Assembly: GCF_010093065.1 (NCBI RefSeq)
Contig: NZ_CP048113.1
Location: 5,022,001-5,086,000, forward strand
DNA from: Chitinophaga agri
GTDB lineage: Bacteria; Bacteroidota; Bacteroidia; Chitinophagales; Chitinophagaceae
Direction: 5' to 3'
Length of the DNA stretch: 64,000 nucleotides
Shown: in pieces, positions 57,944 through 64,000 of the stretch
Position numbering within the stretch: position 1 is the stretch's first letter
Layout: the number at the start of each line of letters is the position of its first letter
Position numbers and translations under genes: made by a program
The notes under the pieces: generated by a model
Databases searched by the model: none
Told to the model about the DNA's origin: nothing
What the model saw: only the letters and a program-made list of their open reading frames with translations

Positions 57944-59455
57944 ATGCAAAAGCAAATTAAATCTGCATTGATCTCCGTTTTCTATAAAGATAACCTGGAG
58001 AACATTGTTAAAAAATTAGGTGAACAGGGAGTAACTATTTATTCAACTGGCGGTACTCAGCAATTCATTGAGGACCTGGGCGTGAAATGTGTGGCGGTGG
58101 AAGACCTGACAGCGTATCCTTCCATCCTGGGCGGACGTGTAAAGACTTTACACCCGAAAGTATTTGGTGGTATCCTGGCGCGCCGCGAAAATCCACAGGA
58201 TCTGGAGCAGCTCCAGCAGTATGCTATTCCTGAGCTGGACCTGGTGATTGTTGATCTGTATCCATTCGAAGAAACAGTGAAGAGCACTAACGTGGAGCAG
58301 ACCATTATCGAGAAAATTGATATCGGTGGTATTTCCCTGATCAGAGCAGGCGCTAAGAACTACAAAGATGTAGTGATCGTAGCTTCCAAAGATCAGTATA
58401 GTGATCTGGAGCAGGTACTGAACAACGGCGGAGCTACCAGCATTGAAGAGCGCAGAACGTTTGCTGCCAAGGCATTCGAAGTATGTGCCAACTACGATGT
58501 GGCGATCTCTCAGTACTTCCTGAACAATGAACCTGCCGCATACTTCCAGGTATCTGCACCACAGGGTCAGATCATGCGTTACGGAGAGAATCCGCACCAG
58601 AAAGGCGTGTTCTACGGTAACCTGTCTGAAATCTTCAATAAACTGCACGGTAAGGAGTTATCTTATAACAACCTCGTGGATGTTGATGCTGCTTGTCAGC
58701 TGATACAGGAATTCACAGAGACTACCTTCGCTGTGATCAAACATACCAACGTTTGCGGTATCGCAAGCCGCCCTACACTGAAAGCAGCATGGGACGGAGC
58801 ACTGGCGGGTGACAAAGAAAGCGCTTTTGGTGGCGTACTGGTGACCAATGCCGTTATTGATAAAGCTACAGCTGAATCTATCAGCGAGATCTTCTTCGAG
58901 ATCCTGATCGCTCCGGGTTTTGATGCAGATGCACTGACAGTGCTGCAGGCTAAGAAAAACCGCATCCTGCTGCAACAGCTGCAGCCGGTAAAAGCACCTT
59001 ATGTGTATAAGAACGTGCTGAATGGTGTATTACTGCAGGAAAACGATAAAGGTAACTATCAGGAGTGGAACGATGCAGGTGCGCGACCAGCTACAGCGGC
59101 TGAAAGAGCAGACCTGGAATTTGCCAACCTGGTATGTAAACATCTGAAATCCAATGCTATCGCACTGGTGAAAGACAAGCAGCTGATCGGTAAAGGTTGT
59201 GGACAAACTTCCCGTATTGACTCACTGCGCCATGCTATTGCAAAAGCTGCTCAGTTCAATTTTGATCTGAAAGGTGCTGCTATGGCTTCAGATGCATTCT
59301 TCCCATTTGATGACTGCGTACGTATTGCGCATGAAGAAGGTATCACCGCTGTGATCCAGCCGGGTGGTTCTGTAAGGGACAATGACTCAGTAGAATTCTG
59401 CAAACAGCATGGTATGGTAATGGTAATGACCGGCACCCGCCACTTCAGACACTAG
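57944..59455 (+). CDS. purH: Bifunctional AICAR transformylase / IMP cyclohydrolase
   Basis: Last two steps of purine nucleotide synthesis. 503 residues from the ATG at 57944 (a TTG at 57935 gives three more). N-terminal MGS-like cyclohydrolase: ALISVFYKDNLENIVKKLGEQGVTIYSTGGTQQFIEDLG, HPKVFGGILARR. C-terminal transformylase: MRYGENPHQKGVFYG, ELSYNNLVDVDAA, FAVIKHTNVCGIA, and the final SDAFFPFDDCVRIAHEEGITAVIQPGGSVRDNDSVEFC. Probably in one transcript with comEC; terminator 30 bp after the stop. Confidence 0.97.
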   Translation: MQKQIKSALISVFYKDNLENIVKKLGEQGVTIYSTGGTQQFIEDLGVKCVAVEDLTAYPSILGGRVKTLHPKVFGGILARRENPQDLEQLQQYAIPELDLVIVDLYPFEETVKSTNVEQTIIEKIDIGGISLIRAGAKNYKDVVIVASKDQYSDLEQVLNNGGATSIEERRTFAAKAFEVCANYDVAISQYFLNNEPAAYFQVSAPQGQIMRYGENPHQKGVFYGNLSEIFNKLHGKELSYNNLVDVDAACQLIQEFTETTFAVIKHTNVCGIASRPTLKAAWDGALAGDKESAFGGVLVTNAVIDKATAESISEIFFEILIAPGFDADALTVLQAKKNRILLQQLQPVKAPYVYKNVLNGVLLQENDKGNYQEWNDAGARPATAAERADLEFANLVCKHLKSNAIALVKDKQLIGKGCGQTSRIDSLRHAIAKAAQFNFDLKGAAMASDAFFPFDDCVRIAHEEGITAVIQPGGSVRDNDSVEFCKQHGMVMVMTGTRHFRH

Positions 59456-59484
59456 TCTGTTTTCTGGATAGCAAAAGTATATTT

Positions 59485-59516
59485 AAAAAAGCACTGGCTG
59501 TCGCCGGTGCTTTTTT
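59485..59516 (+). terminator. Terminator of purH
   Basis: AAAAAAGCAC(TGG) stem with (CC)GGTGCTTTTTT, loop CTGTCG-like, followed by six T. Confidence 0.88.
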
Positions 59517-59549
59517 GCTAAAAATTCTTTACTATTGTCCATCTAATCT

Positions 59550-60128
59550 ATGGCCTTTTTACACCAGAATATCATGAAAGATGCTGATGATGCCGGCTTG
59601 ATACAGGAGTTTAAGCGCTCCGGTAAGCTGGATTATCTGGCAGCGCTATACCAGCGCTACATGAACCTGGTATATGGGGTATGCCTCCGCTATTTCGATG
59701 AAGAAGAGAGTAAGGATGCGGTCATGCAGATCTTTGAGGAACTGATAGTAAAGTTGCAGCAACACGAAGTACAGAACTTTAAGAGCTGGTTGCATGTGCT
59801 TACCAAGAACCATTGCCTGATGAAACTGCGTGCTATGAAAAACCGGGAAGGGAAAGAAATTTCTCTGGATGGAATGCCGGTTATGGAAAATGAGTCTTTT
59901 GGACATCATGAGAACGGAGTAAACATAGAAGCGCATTTACAGGGCATGGAGAAATGCCTGGACGCCTTGCCGGAAGAGCAAAAGCGAAGTGTTGACCTTT
60001 TTTACCTCAAAGAGAAAAGTTATCGTGAAGTCTCCGATTTGACAGGATATGATATGAAGAAGGTGAAGAGTTATATACAGAATGGTAAGCGCAACCTGAA
60101 AATTTGTATGGAACAACAAGATGTCTGA
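59550..60128 (+). CDS. ECF-type RNA polymerase sigma factor
   Basis: 192 residues. Region 2: DAGLIQEFKRSGKLDYLAALYQRYMNLVYGVCLRYFDEEESKDAVMQIFEEL; region 4: LDALPEEQKRSVDLFYLKEKSYREVSDLTGYDMKKVKSYIQNGKRNLKI. ATG at 59550; a second ATG at 59574 is possible. The last 8 bp overlap the next gene, an anti-sigma-like TonB fusion, so they are translationally coupled. A third ECF module in the window. Confidence 0.9.
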   Translation: MAFLHQNIMKDADDAGLIQEFKRSGKLDYLAALYQRYMNLVYGVCLRYFDEEESKDAVMQIFEELIVKLQQHEVQNFKSWLHVLTKNHCLMKLRAMKNREGKEISLDGMPVMENESFGHHENGVNIEAHLQGMEKCLDALPEEQKRSVDLFYLKEKSYREVSDLTGYDMKKVKSYIQNGKRNLKICMEQQDV

Positions 60129-61524
60129 TAAACACAGTCATATTAACCATAATGTGGATGCTGAGTTGATCCGTAAATATCTGGCTGGTGAGCTGGATAA
60201 TAAGGCAATGCATGCATTGGAAAAACAAGCCCTGGACGATCCGTTTCTGGCGGACGCACTGGATGGTTTTGCCGAGTATAAGCCCGATCAGCGAATGAAT
60301 CTGTCCGACCTGCACAAGCGGCTGGAACTGCGTACGCAGGGACAGGGAAACGCCGGGAATAAGGGTGGACAGGGACGTGTTTTCAGACTGGATACCCGCT
60401 GGCTGGCTGCTGCCGCTGTCGGGGCTGTTATTGTGGCCGTGTTGGTGTGGATGTGGCAGGATGGAACAAAAGATCCTTCGCTGGCATTAAAAGAGACAAG
60501 TGTAGCAGACAGCGCTATTACAGATACCTTGCAATATTATAATCAGGAGGAAACCAGTGGACTGGTGTATAAGTCAACAGTTGAGAATAAACCGGGTATT
60601 CATATCTCTTCGGATAGCATCAGTAACATTCCTACTATTATACAAGCGCCATCTGCTGAAAGTAAACAGCTGGCAGATGCCGTGGAGAAGATCCAGCACC
60701 GTAATGACAGTGTTGCACTCGCCGTTGCACCAACACCAGTCGCCGTTGCAGCCGCTGCTCCTACATTGACGGACGATCGTCAACATCAATATGCGATGGA
60801 TTCCGTTACCACGAAGATCATTGATATTGCAGGCGTAACAAAAATGAAAGAGCCTGAAATTCCTGTCACGACCGGCAGGAACGTCACCTATGCCTCTGCA
60901 GGCGCAGCATCTGCTAAATACACCGGACCAATGCGTACCATACAGGGTCGAGTGATCGATGGTGAGAGTGTACTATCCGGCGTTACCGTGAAGGTAGAAG
61001 GCACCAGTAATGGCGTACTGACCGACGCCCAGGGCCGCTTTTCTCTCAGCGTACCGGATACCATGCAGGATTTAAACCTGATGGCCACCATGTTAGGATA
61101 TGATTCCAGGAAATTAAAGGTACGTAACAGGCAAAATAACCTGAAGATCATATTGGAACCGAACGCCAATGCATTGAGTGATATGCTGATCACAGGCTCG
61201 GATAAGACAAACTACACCAAAAATAAGAAAGGATATTACCAGGCACCATTGCCTGCGGAAGGATACGATAGCTACAGACAGTATCTGTCAAAAAATACAA
61301 AATACCCAGCTTCTGCGGCTGCCGCCGGCGTGAAAGGAAAAGTGAAGGTCTCCTTCAGGGTATCACCTGATGGAGCACTTGATGATATCAGGATCACGAG
61401 ACGTTTACAGCCGGATTGCGATGCGGAAGCATTACGCGTCATTAAAGAGGGACCGGGATGGACCCCTGCGTCCGACGGAACTGCAACCCGCGTACAGATT
61501 GAGGTGGAGTTTCCGCCCAAATAA
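60121..61524 (+). CDS. Anti-sigma-like / carboxypeptidase-regulatory / TonB-C fusion protein
   Basis: 467 residues. Parts in order: residues 1-75 resemble the anti-sigma N-terminal domain (LIRKYLAGELDNKAMHALEKQALDDPFLADALDGF); a transmembrane helix near 93-111 (WLAAAAVGAVIVAVLVWMW); a long Ser/Ala/Pro-rich stretch; a carboxypeptidase-regulatory beta-sandwich near 280-345 (IQGRVIDGESVLSGVTVKVEGTSNGVLTDAQGRFSLSV); and a TonB C-terminal domain to 467 (PASAAAAGVKGKVKVSFRVSPDGALDDIRITRRLQPDCDAEALRVI). It would link sigma control to TonB-type envelope contact. Overlaps the sigma gene by 8 bp. Confidence 0.8.
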   Translation: MSDKHSHINHNVDAELIRKYLAGELDNKAMHALEKQALDDPFLADALDGFAEYKPDQRMNLSDLHKRLELRTQGQGNAGNKGGQGRVFRLDTRWLAAAAVGAVIVAVLVWMWQDGTKDPSLALKETSVADSAITDTLQYYNQEETSGLVYKSTVENKPGIHISSDSISNIPTIIQAPSAESKQLADAVEKIQHRNDSVALAVAPTPVAVAAAAPTLTDDRQHQYAMDSVTTKIIDIAGVTKMKEPEIPVTTGRNVTYASAGAASAKYTGPMRTIQGRVIDGESVLSGVTVKVEGTSNGVLTDAQGRFSLSVPDTMQDLNLMATMLGYDSRKLKVRNRQNNLKIILEPNANALSDMLITGSDKTNYTKNKKGYYQAPLPAEGYDSYRQYLSKNTKYPASAAAAGVKGKVKVSFRVSPDGALDDIRITRRLQPDCDAEALRVIKEGPGWTPASDGTATRVQIEVEFPPK

Positions 61525-61725
61525 TTATCTGCCCTGCTTCATTGCTTTTACTATTTTCCGTGTTCTACGGTCTTCCCTGGCATTCTGTAGGGATATAACA
61601 GCCCATATAGCTGCGGGAATCCAGCCAATAAGTGTGATCTGAAGTATAAGGCATAGTATACCTGTAAGGATCCTTCCCCTTAACATAAAGGAGAGCCAGG
61701 GCAACAAAATAGCGATTAGTGTCAT
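61525..61725 (-). CDS. YqaE/Pmp3 family membrane peptide
   Basis: 66 residues with two hydrophobic helices separated by a short turn: TLIAILLPWLSFMLRGRILTGILCLILQITLIGWIPAAIWAVISL. This matches Pmp3/YqaE (UPF0057), small membrane proteins linked to membrane potential and stress. The basic tail (REDRRTRKIVKAMKQGR) is unusual for length. It ends directly against the stop of the convergent fusion gene, and follows LutB by 12 bp on the same strand, so they may be cotranscribed. Confidence 0.85.
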   Translation of the reverse strand: MTLIAILLPWLSFMLRGRILTGILCLILQITLIGWIPAAIWAVISLQNAREDRRTRKIVKAMKQGR

Positions 61726-61737
61726 GTCAAAAAGATA

Positions 61738-63114
61738 CTATTTTTTTCTCTCTTTCCATTGCTGATTGAATGATTTCGAAGCGAAGACAGGTAGGGCTCT
61801 GTCGTCTCCCCAGGCTTCGGAAAAGAATTTTTTCATGAAGAAGTTTTTGGTATTGCCTCCTACAAGGTTCATCATCCGGCGGCTCAGACTTGCCTGTTTC
61901 CAGCCAAACCAGGACATTTTTTCTCCTCCGGACGTATGGTTCTCTTCCACAGCCTTATGACGATTGTGGAGCAGTAACTCGTGGATATTGATCCTTACAG
62001 GGCATACTTCCGTGCAGTTCCCACAAAGAGACGATGCATAGCTAAGGTGCATGAACGAGTCCATGCCCTGCAGGTGTGGGGTGATAACAGATCCGATAGG
62101 ACCACTATAGGTCGTACCGTAGCTATGTCCGCCGATGTTCTTATAAACGGGGCATGCATTCAGGCAGGAGCCGCAGCGTATGCAGTAAAGGCTTTCGCGG
62201 GCATCTACGTCCTGTAGGATATTGGTACGGCCGTTATCCATCAGGATGACATACATTTCTTCCGGACCGTCAGTCTCATGTTCCTGGCGGGGACCGCTGA
62301 AGATTGAATTATAGACAGTTACCTGCTGACCGGTACCATAAGTGGCCAGCAAAGGCCAGAACAGTGCGAGGTCATTGATGGAGGGCAGCATTTTCTCTAT
62401 CCCTACGAGTACAATATGTGTTTTGGGAAATGCGGTGCTCAGACGTGCGTTGCCTTCATTTTCAGTGACAGCTACACCACCGATATCTGCAATAATAAAG
62501 TTGGCACCTGTAATACCGATCTCCGCATCCAGGTATTTCTGACGGAGTTTCTCTCGGGCCACCAATGTCATTTCTTGTGGCGTGAGGTCGGGAGGAGTGC
62601 CTAACTTTTCGGCGAAGAGTTTGGCTACGTCTTCCTTGCTTTTATGCATCGCAGGCGTCACAATATGATAGGGGGGCTCATCATCCAGCTGTTGGATATA
62701 CTCGCCCAGGTCCGTCTCCACACATTCTATATTATGTTGCGCGAGGAAGTGGTTCAGGTGTACCTCTTCGGTTGCCATGGACTTGCTTTTTACAATGCTC
62801 TTGCACTGTTTGGCTTCGCAGATAGCGAGTATTTCATCCAATACCTGCTGGGAGTTCTCCGCCCAGATCACTTTTCCGCCTCTGCGGGTGAAGTTACTCT
62901 CAAATTCCTCCAGGTGCTTGTCAAGATGCTCGATCGCTCTCCACTTAATATTTTTGGCCCTCTCACGCGCGATAGTCAGCTCAGTAAACTGTTGTTTACC
63001 TGCTTTAACGGCAGTATTATACTTGCCGATATTAAAGTTGATAGTCTGGCGGTGTATGAGGTTAGTCGCTTTTTTCTCGCTGTTTTCGAGAAAGGTGGAG
63101 GCGTTCTGATGCAT
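61738..63114 (-). CDS. LutB-like lactate-utilisation iron-sulfur protein
   Basis: 458 residues from the ATG at 63114 (a longer frame starts at 63186). The DUF162/LUD region spans about 65-290 (SIVKSKSMATEEVHLNHFL, GANFIIADIGGVAVTENEGNARL), followed by two 4Fe-4S motifs: CIRCGSCLNACPVYKNIGG and CGNCTEVCPVRINI, and a short tail. LutB works with LutA and LutC in L-lactate oxidation; LutA and LutC are not in the window. Cotranscription with the Pmp3 gene is likely. Confidence 0.92.
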   Translation of the reverse strand: MHQNASTFLENSEKKATNLIHRQTINFNIGKYNTAVKAGKQQFTELTIARERAKNIKWRAIEHLDKHLEEFESNFTRRGGKVIWAENSQQVLDEILAICEAKQCKSIVKSKSMATEEVHLNHFLAQHNIECVETDLGEYIQQLDDEPPYHIVTPAMHKSKEDVAKLFAEKLGTPPDLTPQEMTLVAREKLRQKYLDAEIGITGANFIIADIGGVAVTENEGNARLSTAFPKTHIVLVGIEKMLPSINDLALFWPLLATYGTGQQVTVYNSIFSGPRQEHETDGPEEMYVILMDNGRTNILQDVDARESLYCIRCGSCLNACPVYKNIGGHSYGTTYSGPIGSVITPHLQGMDSFMHLSYASSLCGNCTEVCPVRINIHELLLHNRHKAVEENHTSGGEKMSWFGWKQASLSRRMMNLVGGNTKNFFMKKFFSEAWGDDRALPVFASKSFNQQWKERKK

Positions 63115-63246
63115 AAGTTGTCGAGTATTGCTGATTTCGGAATTACAAAACCCATACCGCTTTACGGTTGGGGAATGAATGAACAACTGTCAGTTAGTAA
63201 AAAGTAAAGATAGGAAATGCAGAGATAGCATCAGCAGGCAGTTCCA

Positions 63247-63822
63247 CTACTCTGGCTTATATTGTTTCCGGGCGATCTTATCCAGCACCTGATAGAATTC
63301 CTCTCCGTATTTACGGATCAATGCATCTTTAAGGAAGCGGTATACCGGTACACGAAGGCTTTTACCGTTCTTACACGCAGGTTTACAGATGTCCCAGCGG
63401 TCGTAGTTCAATGCTTCGAAGGATTCGTATTTTGTCACTCTGATGGGGTAGAGGTGACAGGAAATAGGCTTTTTGTAGTCAACTACACCTTCGTTGTAGG
63501 CCTTTTCAATACCGCAACCTACGGTACCGTGGTCGTCAATGACGGCATAGGCGCAGATGCCTTTATTGACGATTGGTGTTACATAGCCATATTCGTCGTC
63601 AGTGGTATGTGTTCCTGTTTTTTCTATTTCAGCGATGCCATCGGGCCGAAGGTATGATTTGATCTTCGGATAGATCTTCTTCAGTTTCTTCACTTCCTCT
63701 TTATCGAGCGGCGCTCCGCAATCACCTGCAACGCAGCAGGCGCCTTTACAGGCTCCCAGGTTACAGACGAACTGTTCCTCAATAACTTCGTCGCTGATGT
63801 ACTTATCGTCAATGATGATCAT
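63247..63822 (-). CDS. DUF3109 family cysteine-rich protein
   Basis: 191 residues. Cysteine clusters near the start (CNLGACKGACC with a further Cys in GDCGAPL) and later (GICAYAVIDDHGTVGCGIEKAYNEG, then SCHLYPI and ICKPACKNG) define DUF3109, a Bacteroidota family of likely metal- or Fe-S-binding proteins of unknown role. 132 bp downstream lies the lutB gene on the same strand. A -7 element (TAACTTTG, 63890-63897) precedes the start by 67 bp. Confidence 0.9.
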   Translation of the reverse strand: MIIIDDKYISDEVIEEQFVCNLGACKGACCVAGDCGAPLDKEEVKKLKKIYPKIKSYLRPDGIAEIEKTGTHTTDDEYGYVTPIVNKGICAYAVIDDHGTVGCGIEKAYNEGVVDYKKPISCHLYPIRVTKYESFEALNYDRWDICKPACKNGKSLRVPVYRFLKDALIRKYGEEFYQVLDKIARKQYKPE

Positions 63823-63889
63823 AAAAAATTGATGGCCGATAGACCGGCAGCGTTGGCATGGCTGACGGTATCGGTATTCCTTAAAACTG

Positions 63890-63897
63890 CAAAGTTA
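63890..63897 (-). promoter_or_regulatory. Probable -7 element of the DUF3109 gene
   Basis: TAACTTTG on the minus strand; no clear TTG at 17-23 bp upstream. It overlaps the gap after the partial gene at the window end. Confidence 0.45.
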
Positions 63898-63919
63898 CAA
63901 AATAGTCGCAGTTCCTGGA

Positions 63920-64000
63920 TTATCTCCATTTCAATGTTTGTACGAGGTGCCACATGTCTTCCTGGAGGAACTGTTGCACAGGTGCGAGGGAGTCTGCATT
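63920..64000 (-). CDS. C-terminal end of an unknown gene (partial)
   Basis: The last 26 codons of a frame that continues beyond the window end: it includes APVQQFLQEDMWHLVQTLKW and ends with Arg and a TAA stop. Codon use looks coding; too short to name a family. Confidence 0.45.
   Translation of the reverse strand, partial: NADSLAPVQQFLQEDMWHLVQTLKWR

Noticed and set aside
63115..63186. N-terminal extension of LutB
   Set aside because: No conserved residues; the ATG at 63114 gives the usual LutB start.
1..64000. tRNA, rRNA, CRISPR, prophage or intact insertion sequence
   Set aside because: I scanned for T-loop motifs, repeat-spacer arrays, integrases and transposases; apart from the degenerate RAYT-like gene nothing was found by eye.

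Overview
The window is a chromosomal segment of a Bacteroidota bacterium, most likely Chitinophagaceae and close to Chitinophaga; the genus is my inference. Evidence seen in the sequence: promoters of the Bacteroidota type (TTG, about 19 bp, then TAnnTTTG) in front of many genes; few Shine-Dalgarno-like leaders; several TTG starts; a SusD-type lipoprotein; a two-gene methionine synthase; a long three-domain IspG; a CarB without its C-terminal regulatory domain; BatB/BatC; and many lipoproteins and envelope-sensing sigma/anti-sigma modules. I recognise no rRNA, tRNA, CRISPR array, intact insertion sequence or prophage.

Layout. 1-4.9 kb: end of a membrane zinc protease, a 31-bp-arm palindrome, then the translation operon rplM-rpsI-rpsB-tsf and pyrH. 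5-13 kb: a DUF3298 lipoprotein, pdxH, the tiny ribosomal protein bTHX, HU, a DUF4286 protein, exonuclease III and split MetH. 13-19.3 kb: a cysteine-codon-ending leader peptide before a 70-residue unknown protein, recR, an Ig-like lipoprotein and a large UvrD-type helicase fused to a probable Fe-S nuclease. 19.3-23.6 kb: an SRPBCC protein, an ECF sigma factor with two paralogous membrane partners and a lipocalin-like lipoprotein, a LysR regulator and a secreted KKDGTPDKRF-repeat protein. 23.7-30.4 kb: a candidate small RNA, ispG, batB-batC, an OXA-type class D beta-lactamase homologue and kbl. 30.7-33.7 kb: a second ECF module with a tandem-domain anti-sigma-like protein, an outer-membrane barrel and a small lipoprotein. 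33.8-42.5 kb: M16 protease, L,D-transpeptidase, alpha/beta hydrolase, an orphan SusD-like protein and acs. 42.6-48.3 kb: an unknown 99-residue protein facing a double-HTH regulator, a degenerate RAYT-like (IS200/IS605 HUH) protein, a HAD nucleotidase divergent from a DeoR regulator plus MFS transporter, and a lipoprotein. 48.9-64 kb: carB, a Tricorn-like protease, comEC-purH, a third ECF module whose partner is an anti-sigma/TonB-like fusion, a Pmp3 peptide, LutB, DUF3109 and the end of one more gene.

Most of the window is housekeeping metabolism and translation mixed with envelope-stress signalling: three separate ECF sigma genes lie in 41 kb, each followed by a single-pass membrane protein. 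The most unusual items are the cysteine-ending leader peptide, the RAYT-like protein that has lost one HUH histidine, the interlocking dyads between the HAD and DeoR genes, the candidate small RNA at 23.8 kb, the Gly/Arg-rich tail on ribosomal protein S2, and the palindrome at 588-655. None of these can be confirmed without database searches or experiments.
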